NCBI GenBank assembly: GCA_031292575.1
Contig: JARLGX010000009.1
Coordinates: forward strand, 62,001 to 126,000
Length of the DNA: 64,000 bases
From: Paludibacter sp.
Lineage (GTDB): Bacteria > Bacteroidota > Bacteroidia > Bacteroidales > Paludibacteraceae
Direction: 5' to 3'
Position numbers and translations under genes: made by a program. Of the stretch, positions 50,522-61,015 are shown one piece after another (the stretch's first letter is position 1; the number at the start of each line of letters is the position of its first letter). Below the pieces are notes generated by a model. It did not search any database. It was not told where the DNA came from and saw nothing but the letters and a program-made list of their open reading frames with translations.

Positions 50522-53449
50522 ATGAGCACTGACGAAATAATTGAAGCGGAAAACGAAGAAAACGAAATGACAGGCGCAGCCGATGAAATTGTATCTGAGA
50601 CTGAATCTGCTGCGCATTCAACCTATAAAGTACCAAAGATTAGTGACGATGCCGTAAAACATCATCTGTCGGGCATGTACCAAAATTGGTTTTTGGACTA
50701 TGCGTCGTACGTAATTCTGGAACGTGCTGTACCCGATATTTACGATGGATTAAAGCCGGTACAACGCCGTATTCTACATTCCATGAAGCGGCTCGACGAT
50801 GGACGTTACAACAAAGTGGCTAACATTGTGGGGCATACCATGCAGTTCCACCCGCACGGTGATGCGTCAATTGGCGATGCATTGGTACAACTCGGACAAA
50901 AAGATTTGCTGATTGATTGTCAGGGTAACTGGGGAAATATACTTACAGGCGACGGCGCAGCTGCTCCACGATATATAGAGGCCCGTTTGTCTAAATTTGC
51001 GCTCGAAACAGTTTTTAATCCCAAAACTACCGAATGGAAATCTTCATACGATGGTCGTAACAAAGAACCGATTGCATTGCCCGTAAAATTCCCATTGCTG
51101 CTGGCACAAGGTGTTGAAGGTATTGCCGTTGGGTTGAATTCTAAAATTTTACCTCACAACTTCAATGAATTACTCGATGCCTGCGTGGCACATTTGCGCG
51201 GAGAAACTTTTATTCTTTTTCCTGACTTCCAAACTGGTGGTTCCATTGATGTCTGCCGTTACAACGATGGCGAACGTGGTGGAGCTGTAAAGATTCGGGC
51301 GAAAATCGGAAAAATAGACAACAAAACACTGGCTATTACCGAAATCCCTTTTGGAACAAATACTTCCAAACTCATTGAATCCATTATTAAAGCCAGCGAC
51401 AAGGGTAAAATCAAAATCCGTAAGGTTGACGATAACACGTCGGCAAATGTGGAGATTCTGGTGCATCTGTTGCCGGGTTCATCGTCCGATAAAACCATTG
51501 ATGCATTGTATGCTTTTACCGATTGTGAACTAAGCATTTCGCCTAACTGCTGCGTGATTCATGATAATAAACCACGTTTTTGCGGTGTAAGTGAAATGTT
51601 GCGTATCAGTTGCGAACACACGATGGATTTGCTGAAAACTGAGCTCGAAATTCAAAAAGCAGAATTACAGGAGCAGCTGTTCTTTACTTCACTCGAAAAG
51701 ATATTTATCGAAAACCGGATTTATAAAGACAAAGGCTTCGAGGACAGTACATCGCAGGACGAGGTTATTCTTCATATCGACAACCGATTGGAGCCTTTCA
51801 AAAAAGATTTTATCCGCGAAATCGTTCGCGAAGACTTTTTGAAATTGCTTGAAATTAAAATGATGCGTATCACCAAATTTGACTCTGATAAAGCAAACGA
51901 TACGTTGATTGCAATTCAGAAAAAAATTGATGAAATTGATCATCATTTGGCTAATTTGGTCGATTATACCATTGCCTGGTACGAAGGGTTGAAAGCTAAA
52001 TATGGAAAAGATCATCCTCGTTTGACCGAAATCCGGAATTTTGAAACCATTGTAGCTTCAAAAGTAGTGGAAGCTAACGAAAAATTGTATGTAAACTACG
52101 ATGAAGGATTTATTGGCACTTCACTTCGCAAAGACGAATTTGTATGTAATTGCTCTGATATTGACGATATAATTATTTTCTTTAAAGACGGTAAATATAA
52201 AGTGGTAAAAGTTGCCGATAAGATTTTTGTTGGGAAAAACATCCTCCATTTGGATGTTTTCAAAAAGAATGACAAACGAACCGTCTACAACACTGTTTAT
52301 CGCGACGGGAAAACCGGACCGTATTACATCAAACGTTTTGCTGTAAATGGTATCACGCGCGATAAAGATTACGATGTGACACAAGGAACTGCCGGATCGA
52401 AAGTGATCTATTTTACTACCAATCCGAATGCCGAAGCCGAAGTTATCCGCGTGACTCTGAAACCAAAACCACGTCTCAACAAACTTGTTTTTGAAAAAGA
52501 TTTCAGCGAAATTGCTATCAAAGGCCGTCAGTCAATGGGAAATATCCTGACTAAAAACGACATCCATAAAATTGCTTTGAAACAAAAAGGCGGTTCAACG
52601 CTGGGAGGTCGCCAGGTGTGGTTCGACCGCGATGTGTTACGCCTGAATTACGACAACCGTGGTGAACATTTGGGAGAATTCCAGAGTGATGATTTGATTT
52701 TAGTTGTTTCGAGCAAAGGAAATTTCTATACCAGTAATTTCGACCTGAATAACCATTATGACAAGGACATATTAGTTATCGAGAAATTCGATTCCAACAA
52801 GGTTTGGTCGGTGGCATTGTGGGATGCTGAGCAGAAATTCTACTATCTGAAACGTTTCCAATTAGAACCTTCGGCAAAACCGCAAAACTTCCTGGGCGAT
52901 AACGCCGAATCGCGACTGATGTTGATGACCGATATTGATTTTCCACGCTTCGAAGTTATTTTTGGGGGAAATGATGCATTCCGCGAAACTTTGGTAGTGG
53001 ATGCTGAAGAATTTATTGGAGTAAAGAGTTATAAAGCCAAAGGAAAACGCCTCTCAACTTTTGAAGTGGAGACTATTAACGAACTTGAACCTATCCGGTT
53101 TGCTCCTGTAAAAGAAGAAAGTTCTGATGACAATGAAGGTGGAGAAAATGGAGAAAATTCTGACGAAACTGAACTTTCAGAAGTTGAAATTGCAGACGAA
53201 ACAAACAATGCTGAAGTCGAAAATACTGAAGCTTTAAACGAAGATACAGAGCTTGCTGAATTTTCGGACGAACCGGAATTCACCGTAATTGCAGAGACTC
53301 CGAAAACTGAAGAGCCAAAAGAAAAACCGACCAAACCAAAGAAAGAAAAACCAATAAAACCGATTGAAATGGATTCAAAGTCTAAGGATGACATCATTGA
53401 CCAAGGTCGTGAATTGGATGATATAACCGGGCAACTGACGTTGTTTTAG
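50522..53449 (+). CDS. parC: DNA topoisomerase IV subunit A
   Basis: This 975-residue type IIA topoisomerase subunit has GLKPVQRRIL (77-85) and APRYIEARLS, with catalytic Tyr151 breaking the DNA strand. A winged-helix/tower core and a beta-pinwheel of wide blades occupy about 540-830. The C-terminal 140 residues are unusual: a long acidic low-complexity segment (EEIADETNNAEVEN-like) and then a Lys/Pro-rich tail (KTEEPKEKPTKPKKEKP). Such tails occur in Bacteroidota ParC proteins and may tune DNA wrapping. The parE gene is not in the window. Two long foldbacks follow the gene. Confidence 0.93.
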   Translation: MSTDEIIEAENEENEMTGAADEIVSETESAAHSTYKVPKISDDAVKHHLSGMYQNWFLDYASYVILERAVPDIYDGLKPVQRRILHSMKRLDDGRYNKVANIVGHTMQFHPHGDASIGDALVQLGQKDLLIDCQGNWGNILTGDGAAAPRYIEARLSKFALETVFNPKTTEWKSSYDGRNKEPIALPVKFPLLLAQGVEGIAVGLNSKILPHNFNELLDACVAHLRGETFILFPDFQTGGSIDVCRYNDGERGGAVKIRAKIGKIDNKTLAITEIPFGTNTSKLIESIIKASDKGKIKIRKVDDNTSANVEILVHLLPGSSSDKTIDALYAFTDCELSISPNCCVIHDNKPRFCGVSEMLRISCEHTMDLLKTELEIQKAELQEQLFFTSLEKIFIENRIYKDKGFEDSTSQDEVILHIDNRLEPFKKDFIREIVREDFLKLLEIKMMRITKFDSDKANDTLIAIQKKIDEIDHHLANLVDYTIAWYEGLKAKYGKDHPRLTEIRNFETIVASKVVEANEKLYVNYDEGFIGTSLRKDEFVCNCSDIDDIIIFFKDGKYKVVKVADKIFVGKNILHLDVFKKNDKRTVYNTVYRDGKTGPYYIKRFAVNGITRDKDYDVTQGTAGSKVIYFTTNPNAEAEVIRVTLKPKPRLNKLVFEKDFSEIAIKGRQSMGNILTKNDIHKIALKQKGGSTLGGRQVWFDRDVLRLNYDNRGEHLGEFQSDDLILVVSSKGNFYTSNFDLNNHYDKDILVIEKFDSNKVWSVALWDAEQKFYYLKRFQLEPSAKPQNFLGDNAESRLMLMTDIDFPRFEVIFGGNDAFRETLVVDAEEFIGVKSYKAKGKRLSTFEVETINELEPIRFAPVKEESSDDNEGGENGENSDETELSEVEIADETNNAEVENTEALNEDTELAEFSDEPEFTVIAETPKTEEPKEKPTKPKKEKPIKPIEMDSKSKDDIIDQGRELDDITGQLTLF

Positions 53450-53474
53450 AACTGGGTTAAGGGTTTTCAACATT

Positions 53475-53592
53475 GGGTTTCGTGGGCTATAACCGCGGTC
53501 TTTTACATACATAAACCGCGGTTATAGACCGCGAAACCCGACTGCAGAGTATAACAATGTCCGAAAAGTCTGATGATTTTTCGGACATTGTT
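53475..53592 (+). terminator. Two long foldbacks downstream of parC
   Basis: The first runs from GGGTTTCG (53475) to CGAAACCC (53532-53539) with an inner CTATAACCGCGGT/ACCGCGGTTATAG stem. The second is AACAATGTCCGAAAA (53553-53567) with TTTTCGGACATTGTT (53578-53592). They probably terminate parC; the rest of the gap to 53782 holds the fumarase promoter region and no gene. Confidence 0.5.
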
Positions 53593-53782
53593 GTGAATAT
53601 CAGTTTCCTTTTTTAGTGTATAAAATTTCCCCATAGGTTCAATTTATTTTAAAATTCCGAACTAATTTTTCAGGCAATTGTTTGCTCTTTGCAAAGCAAT
53701 TTTCTATGGATTGCGGAAAAATTTCCGTAATTTTGCGCGACTTTAAAAAGAAATTGTAAATGACTAAATAGTAAATGTTATC

Positions 53783-55414
53783 ATGGCAAAAGAATTTAAG
53801 TATCAAGAACCATTTCCACTGGGAAAAGACACCACCGAGTATTATTTGCTTACCAAAGAGCATGTATCAGTATCGAAATTTGATGGACAGGAAATCCTGA
53901 AAGTAGAACCTGAAGCACTTACCATGTTAGCTCGTGCTGCCTTGCGCGACTGCTCGTTCTTGCTTCGCCCTGCGCATCAGGCACAGGTTGCAGCTATCCT
54001 GGCCGATCCCGAAGCAAGTGAAAACGATAAATATGTGGCATTGACTATGCTGCGTAACGCTGAAATATCTGCAAAAGGTATTTTGCCCTTTTGCCAGGAT
54101 ACAGGGACTGCCACTGTTTATGCAAAAAAAGGCAGCAACGTGTGGACAAATGGTACTGACGAAGAAGCTTTATCGAAAGGTATCTACGAAACTTACACAG
54201 AAGAAAATCTGCGCTACTCGCAAAATGCAGCTTTGAACATGTACGAAGAAGTGAATACGGGTACCAACCTTCCGGCACAAATTGATCTGGTGGCCGGACA
54301 TGGTAACGATTACAAATTCCTGTTTATAGCAAAAGGAGGTGGATCGGCCAACAAGTCATACTTGTTTCAGGAAACAAAAGCTTTATTGAACCCAACATCG
54401 TTGGAAAAATTCCTGACTGAAAAACTAAAGACATTAGGTACTGCGGCTTGTCCACCTTATCACATTGCTTTTGTTATCGGCGGAACTTCGGCGGACGCAT
54501 GTATGAAAACTGTGAAACTGGCTTCTACAAAATATTACGATGAACTTCCAACGGTAGGCAACGAACTTGGTCAGGCTTTCCGTGATGTGGAAATGGAACA
54601 AAAAATTCTGAAACAAGCCCAAGCTTCGGGAATAGGTGCTCAGTTTGGCGGTAAGTATTTTGCTCATGACATTCGCATTGTACGTCTTTCGCGCCATGGT
54701 GCTTCCTGCTTTGTGGGTATGGGGGTTTCCTGCTCTGCCGACCGTAACATTAAAGGAAAAATAAATAAAGATGGAGTTTGGGTTGAACGCATGGAAGACA
54801 ATCCGGGTCGTTTAATTCCTGAAGAATTCCGCCACCAGGGCGAAGGCAATGCAGTGAAAATTGATTTAAACCAACCAATGAAAGAGATTTTGGCAACTTT
54901 ATCAAACTATCCGGTTGCAACACGTCTTTCATTGAACGGAACTATCGTTGTCGGTCGTGATATAGCACATGCCAAGCTGAAAGAACTGATTGATGCCGGC
55001 AAACCGCTTCCACAGTATGTAAAAGATCATCCAATTTATTACGCCGGTCCAGCCAAAACGCCTAAAGGAATGCCTTCGGGTTCGTTTGGACCAACCACGG
55101 CAGGTCGCATGGATTCGTATGTGGATTTGTTTCAGGAAAATGGCGGCAGCATGATTATGATTGCCAAAGGAAACCGTACACAGCAAGTAACAGATGCTTG
55201 TCAGAAACACGGTGGATTTTACCTTGGCTCTATAGGTGGACCTGCAGCTATTCTGGCACAACAAAACATCAAGAAAGTAGAATGTCTGGAATATCCTGAA
55301 TTAGGCATGGAAGCCATTTGGAAAATAGAAGTGGAAAACTTTCCTGCATTTATCCTGGTGGACGATAAAGGAAATGACTTTTTCAAACTGATTAAACCAA
55401 CAATGGTTTGTTAG
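53783..55414 (+). CDS. fumA: Class I (iron-sulfur) fumarate hydratase
   Basis: This 543-residue single-chain enzyme interconverts fumarate and malate with a [4Fe-4S] cluster. The likely cluster cysteines lie in LPFCQDTGT (C104), [11 protein letters not shown] and [10 protein letters not shown]. The C-terminal half contains [16 protein letters not shown] and [16 protein letters not shown], typical of FumA/FumB-type enzymes. Class I fumarases are oxygen-sensitive, which suits an anaerobe or facultative organism. The gene is preceded by a spacer and followed by a strong terminator, so it is monocistronic. Confidence 0.94.
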   Translation: MAKEFKYQEPFPLGKDTTEYYLLTKEHVSVSKFDGQEILKVEPEALTMLARAALRDCSFLLRPAHQAQVAAILADPEASENDKYVALTMLRNAEISAKGILPFCQDTGTATVYAKKGSNVWTNGTDEEALSKGIYETYTEENLRYSQNAALNMYEEVNTGTNLPAQIDLVAGHGNDYKFLFIAKGGGSANKSYLFQETKALLNPTSLEKFLTEKLKTLGTAACPPYHIAFVIGGTSADACMKTVKLASTKYYDELPTVGNELGQAFRDVEMEQKILKQAQASGIGAQFGGKYFAHDIRIVRLSRHGASCFVGMGVSCSADRNIKGKINKDGVWVERMEDNPGRLIPEEFRHQGEGNAVKIDLNQPMKEILATLSNYPVATRLSLNGTIVVGRDIAHAKLKELIDAGKPLPQYVKDHPIYYAGPAKTPKGMPSGSFGPTTAGRMDSYVDLFQENGGSMIMIAKGNRTQQVTDACQKHGGFYLGSIGGPAAILAQQNIKKVECLEYPELGMEAIWKIEVENFPAFILVDDKGNDFFKLIKPTMVC

Positions 55415-55421
55415 AAAGAAC

Positions 55422-55515
55422 AAGCCCAAACCCCTAAGAGGGTAACAAGAATCGGCTGTATTCATCAAAAGAGTACAGCCAATTTTTTCTTTAAGCCCCT
55501 TAGGGGTCTGGGGTT
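55422..55515. repeat. Imperfect inverted repeat flanking the fumarase terminator
   Basis: AAGCCCAAACCCCTAAGAGG (from 55422) and the complement of AAGCCCCTTAGGGGTCTGGG (from 55493) are related. They belong to the same CCCC-rich family as the 27-bp perfect repeat at 14845. Confidence 0.5.
55454..55489 (+). terminator. Intrinsic terminator of the fumarase gene
   Basis: GGCTGTA (55454-55460) pairs with TACAGCC (55474-55480), followed by AATTTTTTC. Confidence 0.8.
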
Positions 55516-55519
55516 ATCA

Positions 55520-57430
55520 TTATAATTTCAACCTCACTCCTACATTGAAATTAATTCCGGGCTGAATTAATCCTCCAAAATCGGCATAAGTAGTATTCAA
55601 GATATTATTAACATCGGCATAAATTTCATAGAGTTTTTGCATCCAAAGCAATCGTCCGTTCAACATAAAGTAAGGCGTATAATTTACTAATTTATTCGTC
55701 AAACTGGTATATTGTCCTGCCCTATCGGAATAAGAACCTGTCCAACTAGCCGCAAGGTTATTCCATATTTTGTGTTGAATTGCCAATGTAACTTTGTTTT
55801 TCAGGTAATCTAACGCATATTTTGAATCGAAGCCTGTGGCCGATTTATCCATAGACAGATAAGAATAAGTCGTTGAAACCTTATTCAGGAATGAATGACG
55901 AAAGTAATACTCAAATGCAAAATCGGCACCGATGGCATCAACATTCGTCAGATTTCGACTTTGCCATTTGGTAGAATCAGGTTGTTTGATCCAGTCAATT
56001 ACGTCCTGACCAAAGCGTTTGTAAAGACTGACATCCAGCTTCCAGTTAGTTTTTTGGATTTTAGTACCCACTTCTACAGTTTGCGATTTCTCCGGTTTCA
56101 AATTTGGATTGGAAATTTGAGTTGCGCTGTTATAATACAAATCGGTAAAGGTTGGAAGGCGCACAGCCGAATTAGCATCAGCAAATACTCGTACGTTCTC
56201 GCTGAAAGCATAAGCAATGTCGGCACCACCATATCCGTATAATCCAAATGAAGTACTACTTGTTCCGGCACCACCCACCGAGAAATACCACCGATTTAAG
56301 TTGAATGTTTGGTCAATAAAACCGGTCTCAAGCAAGCGATTTGCCTGGTGGGTAAAAAATTGATTCGTTTCAAAGGGAATCGCCATTTGCTGAGCCATTG
56401 GATTGCCCAATACATTACTAAAAATATGCTCGTTCCGAATATCAACTCCAACAGTTGTTTTTCCCAAATCAGACAAATACGAAACTGTTGCTTTACCTCC
56501 AGTCACGTCCGTCATATGATAATTATGACTGGTGTACCACGAAGGTGCACCAATAAAATCACGAAATAATTCAAACTTGTCGTCGTGCCGGCGCCAATAG
56601 GCCTGAGCTGTAAATGTAAATTTTCCTCTATTCATGGACCAGTCTACAGCTGCAAGAAAGGTTTTTGAATTCTCATACTGATTTGGGAATGCCAACGCAT
56701 AAAAGCCATTTGCACCAAATGCCTTTAGTTGAGTTGCCAATTGCAAATCGAATTTTCCTGCATTCTTTGTATTCAAAACCGATTGCGCAAATGCACTTGA
56801 CAAATCATAATCAGTATTAGCCATGTATCCGGTACTACTATTGTGCGAAACAGATGCAAAAGTATGAAACTTTTCTTTTCCCAAATTTCCAGAAACCGAT
56901 TCGCCAAAAGAATTAAAGCTTCCACCAACAAGTTCTGCATTCAGAAAAGGTTTCCCATTATTTTCAGTAACAATATTGATGGCACCGCTAAATGCATTTG
57001 GACCGAGGACACGGGCTGATGAACCTTCCAGAATTTCCACCCGGCTCACATCCGATAAATTCAACGGTATATCTAAATTAAAATGCCCTGTTTGCGGATC
57101 GGTGATATTAATTCCATTCAACAGCACCAATACCTGATCGAAAGAACCACCACGCACGGAAATATCGGCTTGCGTGCCGTTAGTACCGCGCTGGCGAATA
57201 TCAATACCCGAAACATAATCCAACAGTTGATCGATACTTTGAACTGCAGAACGCTTGATTTCATCTTTATTTATAACTGTAAGCACGCGCCCCATTTCGG
57301 AATACAACTTGTTCCGGGTGGCATTTACTTGCACATCCGAAAGATTTACAGAATCTGTTTTCATCTGACACCTAACTGATTGAAAAGCGACTAAGAGCAT
57401 CAACGAACAAAAAAAGGAAGTTTTTCTCAT
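55520..57430 (-). CDS. TonB-dependent receptor, BtuB-like size
   Basis: This 636-residue receptor has a signal peptide ending SVRCQ and no carboxypeptidase-like domain, a plug (SAVQSIDQLLDYVSGIDIRQ, ISVRGGSFDQVLVLLNG) and a barrel ending NVGVRLKL. Its length and GINITDPQTGHFNLDIPL plug segment are like BtuB/cobalamin-type receptors, though no cobalamin riboswitch lies upstream and no other B12 gene is near. The ligand is therefore uncertain. A small gene at 57463-57807 precedes it, with a terminator-like hairpin between the two, so expression may depend on read-through. Confidence 0.88.
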   Translation of the reverse strand: MRKTSFFCSLMLLVAFQSVRCQMKTDSVNLSDVQVNATRNKLYSEMGRVLTVINKDEIKRSAVQSIDQLLDYVSGIDIRQRGTNGTQADISVRGGSFDQVLVLLNGINITDPQTGHFNLDIPLNLSDVSRVEILEGSSARVLGPNAFSGAINIVTENNGKPFLNAELVGGSFNSFGESVSGNLGKEKFHTFASVSHNSSTGYMANTDYDLSSAFAQSVLNTKNAGKFDLQLATQLKAFGANGFYALAFPNQYENSKTFLAAVDWSMNRGKFTFTAQAYWRRHDDKFELFRDFIGAPSWYTSHNYHMTDVTGGKATVSYLSDLGKTTVGVDIRNEHIFSNVLGNPMAQQMAIPFETNQFFTHQANRLLETGFIDQTFNLNRWYFSVGGAGTSSTSFGLYGYGGADIAYAFSENVRVFADANSAVRLPTFTDLYYNSATQISNPNLKPEKSQTVEVGTKIQKTNWKLDVSLYKRFGQDVIDWIKQPDSTKWQSRNLTNVDAIGADFAFEYYFRHSFLNKVSTTYSYLSMDKSATGFDSKYALDYLKNKVTLAIQHKIWNNLAASWTGSYSDRAGQYTSLTNKLVNYTPYFMLNGRLLWMQKLYEIYADVNNILNTTYADFGGLIQPGINFNVGVRLKL

Positions 57431-57445
57431 AACAATTAAAATAAA

Positions 57446-57482
57446 AAACGGTTGAAATGAGATTAGCTCACTTCAACCGTTT
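57446..57482 (-). terminator. Terminator/attenuator between the small gene and the receptor
   Basis: AAACGGTTGAA (57446-57456) pairs with TTCAACCGTTT (57472-57482), followed on the minus strand by a T-rich tail. The stop codon of the small gene lies in the loop region. Confidence 0.6.
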
Positions 57483-57807
57483 GGTTTAATAAAAAATATG
57501 TTTTTAAACTGCACGCAGCAGCACTTTCAAAAGTTTTTTCCAATAAAATAGTATCCTGCAATTGTTGAATTGCAAGTTTCAAATCAGCCTGTTCCTTGAG
57601 TTTATCAGGTGATTCAGACTCTGAATTATTCAAACAATATGAAGACGAACAAGTGCCGACTGCCTTTTGAAGCGACTTATCAGAGATGGAAATCGCCACA
57701 CAACCAATAGTTACGCTGCAAGCCAAACTACAAAAAATAGCATATCCTGCCCTGCTCCAGCGACGGAAGCGTAAAGATTTTGCCTGTTGCAGTTTTTTTG
57801 ATTTCAT
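57463..57807 (-). CDS. Small membrane-linked protein of unknown function upstream of a receptor gene
   Basis: This 114-residue protein begins with a very basic segment (KSKKLQQAKSLRFRRWSRAG), then one hydrophobic helix (YAIFCSLACSVTIGCVAIS) and a polar C-terminal half with several cysteines (C47-C58 region). The RFRRWSR-GYAIFCSL arrangement is familiar from short proteins that precede TonB-dependent receptor genes in Bacteroidota, and the helix could tie into the inner membrane or act as an uncleaved signal. No enzyme motif is present. The next gene is separated by a hairpin. Confidence 0.65.
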   Translation of the reverse strand: MKSKKLQQAKSLRFRRWSRAGYAIFCSLACSVTIGCVAISISDKSLQKAVGTCSSSYCLNNSESESPDKLKEQADLKLAIQQLQDTILLEKTFESAAACSLKTYFLLNQTVEVS

Positions 57808-57870
57808 TAGTTACATTGAGTTTTGAAGGCGCAAAAGTAAACAAAAAACTTTTAAAACATCGTTATATAA

Positions 57871-57905
57871 AAAGAAAAGGTGCTTCTGAAACCAAAAGCA
57901 CCTTT
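57871..57905 (-). terminator. Intrinsic terminator of the DUF6242-like lipoprotein gene
   Basis: AAAGGTGCTT (57876-57885) pairs with AAGCACCTTT (57896-57905). The minus-strand tail is TCTTTTTATA. Confidence 0.75.
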
Positions 57906-57925
57906 CTAAATATCTATTGTTCAAA

Positions 57926-59311
57926 CTACTGAATTAAAAAACTTTTTCGATTTAATTTTCCAGTCCAAATATCAGAATAAACAGTTGAACCAGATTTTCC
58001 GCCAATAATAAAAATTCTATTTGATTCAGTTATTACATCCTTTGAATCCAGTGTATTATATGTTCGAGGTTTAAATACAACAGCAGTTTGATAGCTACGC
58101 GGCAAGTAACCCGAAGGAAGTCTGTTACGAAGCGTATCTGCAGTTTTCCAACTTAAACCCTGATCTTTAGAAATTTTATAATGAGTCATACCATTGTCTG
58201 TCCTTCTTCCAAAAACCAATAACTTGTTGTCATACGAAATTACAGATGCACCAATCGCCAACGTATCCAGCGTATGGTTTTCGCTACTGAAATCCACCCA
58301 ATACAATCCATCTTCGGTACTCCATGAGTTGTGCAAAACAGCTCCGGTAGGTGAGAATCCACCAAGTACAACCGCACCTGTTTTTCCGGTAATTGATGGG
58401 AAACTTACTGATGCAAAATCGCGAACCGGGAAATTATCAGGTATTGTACCGGTTACATTCCATGCATTTCCGTCGGCAGAATATGCAAAATGCAGGCTTG
58501 AATCAGAGACTAACTGAACAACAGCCCATAACTGACCATTTAAAGTGAACAGGAGTGATTTGAACGTAAAAACTGATACGGTACTTTTACTCCAACTTAA
58601 ACCATCAGAGCTTGAATATATATTAAATCCATCTTGAGTTAGATATAACTTTCTATTGAATTGAGTCATATCACCCAATGGCGTATTAACTGGCAATCCA
58701 GTAACTGTTGTTCCGGCCCAGGAAGAACCATCTAAAGATTTGTATGAAGTTACGTTTGTCCCATCATTAAAGTAGTAAAACATAGTACTATCATTCAAAA
58801 CAATTGTTTTTTGACTGGTAGCATTACCAGAATTTAAGTCCATAGGAACTTTATTCCACACATATACTTCAGGGTCAACTTTGTGTACATTTACTTTAAC
58901 ATAGTAATTTTTATATGTTTTGGCGTCAGTTGCGTAATTCTTTATTCGAACTATTTGTCTGAAATCAATTGTATCTTTTCCTGTAACAATAGCCGAGTCT
59001 TTTTTGTACTTATAACCTGATAGGGGGAAATAAAACTTTGCTCCAGCCGTACTGGTAAAGCTAAAAGTAGGATAAACGCTGTCAACACGGGTTTTATAGG
59101 GTAAAGAGTCAACATTCACAATTGTCATACCATCTGCATCCAACGTGAACTTAGCCGTGCTTAGATAAGGAATACTATCATTTGCAGCAAAAGTCAACGA
59201 AACAAACGAAGGATCACTCGAAGTTGTTACCGAAGATGTTGTTCCCAAGCAAGAACTGAGTAAAATAATAGAGAAAAGAAAGAATGTTAACTTGAACTGA
59301 TTGAATTTCAT
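57926..59311 (-). CDS. DUF6242-like lipoprotein with kelch-like repeats
   Basis: This 461-residue lipoprotein has a lipobox LLSSC (Cys21) and an N-terminal beta-sandwich (about 35-150, FVSLTFAANDSIPYL). Six or so short propeller-like blades follow, with repeating S-SDGLSW and NKLLVFGRR patterns (LYLTQDGFNIYSSSDGLSW). This resembles DUF6242 proteins of the Bacteroidales. The role is unknown; location should be the outer membrane. It stands alone between a terminator and an AT-rich gap. Confidence 0.75.
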   Translation of the reverse strand: MKFNQFKLTFFLFSIILLSSCLGTTSSVTTSSDPSFVSLTFAANDSIPYLSTAKFTLDADGMTIVNVDSLPYKTRVDSVYPTFSFTSTAGAKFYFPLSGYKYKKDSAIVTGKDTIDFRQIVRIKNYATDAKTYKNYYVKVNVHKVDPEVYVWNKVPMDLNSGNATSQKTIVLNDSTMFYYFNDGTNVTSYKSLDGSSWAGTTVTGLPVNTPLGDMTQFNRKLYLTQDGFNIYSSSDGLSWSKSTVSVFTFKSLLFTLNGQLWAVVQLVSDSSLHFAYSADGNAWNVTGTIPDNFPVRDFASVSFPSITGKTGAVVLGGFSPTGAVLHNSWSTEDGLYWVDFSSENHTLDTLAIGASVISYDNKLLVFGRRTDNGMTHYKISKDQGLSWKTADTLRNRLPSGYLPRSYQTAVVFKPRTYNTLDSKDVITESNRIFIIGGKSGSTVYSDIWTGKLNRKSFLIQ

Positions 59312-59482
59312 ATCGACAAAGTTTTTTTTGAACGGACAAAGTTAAAAACATTTTAGGTCATCTAAACCCAACTCCTTAAGTTTTATTGTTTTTTATCATT
59401 AAAAACAAGTTTTTTGGAGAAAATAAAAACGAATTGAATTTTAAAACTAAAAATACTCTTAAAAAAGCATCTCACCAGTATT

Positions 59483-60244
59483 TTAATTCAGTTCCAACAA
59501 CACCGGACAATGATCGGAATGAACAACTTCAGCAAGTATTGCTGCAAATTTCAGTCTATTCCGTAATGGTTCGCTTACCCAATGATAGTCAATGCGCCAT
59601 CCTGCATTACGGAAACGCGCTCCACCACGGTAACTCCACCAACTATACTGTTCGGCTCGTTGATCAAACACTCTGAAAGAATCAATCATACCGGTAGCCT
59701 CATATTGGTCAAGCCACTCCCGCTCTTCGGGCAAAAAACCGGAAACACCATTTTGGCGTTCAGGATGATTAATGTCGATAGGCTTATGGCAAATGTTATA
59801 ATCCCCACAAATTACAAGGTTTGGTCTTGTTTTCCGCAATTCGAGGACAAATGGTGCAAATGCAGCCAAAAATTCCATTTTGAAAGCCTGACGTTCATCG
59901 CCGGAAGATCCGGATGGAACATAAACACTGATAATGGACAAATCGCCAAAATCTGCTCGGATTACTCGTCCTTCAGAATCAAAGCGTGTATTATTCATTC
60001 CAACTACCACTTTATCAGGAGCTTGCTTACTCAAAATAGCCACACCACTGTATCCTTTTTTTTCAGCGGAATGTAAGTACGATGTATAACCAAGCTCGGC
60101 AAAAAGCATGGTATCAATCTGATCAGGTTGAGCTTTAGTTTCCTGTAAACAAAGTACATCAGGACTTTCAGTCTGTAACCATTCGGTGAAACTTTTTGTT
60201 AATGCAGCTCTGATGCCGTTAACGTTATATGATATGATTTTCAT
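59483..60244 (-). CDS. xth: Exodeoxyribonuclease III
   Basis: This 253-residue AP endonuclease/3'-5' exonuclease is for base excision repair. Motifs are [25 protein letters not shown] (metal-binding glutamate), [14 protein letters not shown] with Asp/Asn, and [10 protein letters not shown] with the catalytic Asp-His. Length and motif order match ExoIII/ExoA. The ATG overlaps the stop codon of the upstream ABC ATPase gene by four bases, so translation is coupled to the Mla-type genes, an unusual partnership but simple co-location is possible. Confidence 0.95.
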   Translation of the reverse strand: MKIISYNVNGIRAALTKSFTEWLQTESPDVLCLQETKAQPDQIDTMLFAELGYTSYLHSAEKKGYSGVAILSKQAPDKVVVGMNNTRFDSEGRVIRADFGDLSIISVYVPSGSSGDERQAFKMEFLAAFAPFVLELRKTRPNLVICGDYNICHKPIDINHPERQNGVSGFLPEEREWLDQYEATGMIDSFRVFDQRAEQYSWWSYRGGARFRNAGWRIDYHWVSEPLRNRLKFAAILAEVVHSDHCPVLLELN

Positions 60245-60999
60245 TGATTTGCTTGTTTAACTTGTTTGTATAATTCCGATGCGAATACAAAATTGTTCAG
60301 CGCCTCATTATCAACATGAAAAATATCATTTTTGTTTCCTTGCCAGGCTTTTTCTCCGTTTTCGATAAAAATTATGTTTTCACCAATCTCCATTACAGAA
60401 TTCATATCGTGTGAATTGATAATTGTAGTAATATCAAATTCGTGAGTAATTTCATGAATAAGCTTGTCTATAATCAACGATGTTTTGGGGTCAAGCCCTG
60501 AATTAGGCTCATCGCAGAAAAGGTATTTTGGTTGAAGTGCAATAGCACGTGCAATAGCTACACGTTTTTGCATGCCTCCACTAATTTCGGATGGCGCCAA
60601 TTTAAATGCTTTTTCTTCCAAATTTACATGTTTCAGGCAAAAATAAGCACGATCAATCATTTCCTCTTTTGAAGTCGGCGAAAACATTTCGAGCGGATAC
60701 ATTACGTTTTCCAACACGCTCAACGAATCGAAAAGAGCAGAACCCTGAAATAACATGCCTACTTCGCGTCTCAAAATGCGAATTTCACTCATTCGCATAT
60801 CCGGAAGATTCCGACTGTCGTATTCAATTCGACCTTTGTCAATTCGATGCAATCCAATGATACTCTTCATCAAAACAGTTTTTCCTGAACCACTCTGACC
60901 GATAATCATGTTTGTCTTTCCTGTTTCAAAAATTGCCGAAACGTTTTTCAATACTTGATTTCCATCGAAAGATTTATCTATATTTTTTACTTCTATCAT
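60241..60999 (-). CDS. mlaF: ABC transporter ATP-binding protein, MlaF-like
   Basis: This 252-residue ATPase has Walker [14 protein letters not shown] (near residue 34), signature [14 protein letters not shown], Walker [14 protein letters not shown] and the H-loop INSHD. The DEPNSGLDP sequence and the partner gene upstream identify the MlaF/Ttg2A group, which exchanges phospholipids between the membranes to keep outer-membrane asymmetry. The permease gene is 16 bases upstream; no mlaD gene follows, its place being taken by xth, so the substrate-binding MCE protein must be elsewhere. Confidence 0.9.
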   Translation of the reverse strand: MIEVKNIDKSFDGNQVLKNVSAIFETGKTNMIIGQSGSGKTVLMKSIIGLHRIDKGRIEYDSRNLPDMRMSEIRILRREVGMLFQGSALFDSLSVLENVMYPLEMFSPTSKEEMIDRAYFCLKHVNLEEKAFKLAPSEISGGMQKRVAIARAIALQPKYLFCDEPNSGLDPKTSLIIDKLIHEITHEFDITTIINSHDMNSVMEIGENIIFIENGEKAWQGNKNDIFHVDNEALNNFVFASELYKQVKQANQ

Positions 61000-61015
61000 C
61001 TTTTAAAACTGTTCA

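Noticed and set aside
57808-57925. Cobalamin riboswitch upstream of the BtuB-like receptor
   Set aside because: The gap is too short and lacks the conserved B12-box; only a terminator hairpin is present.
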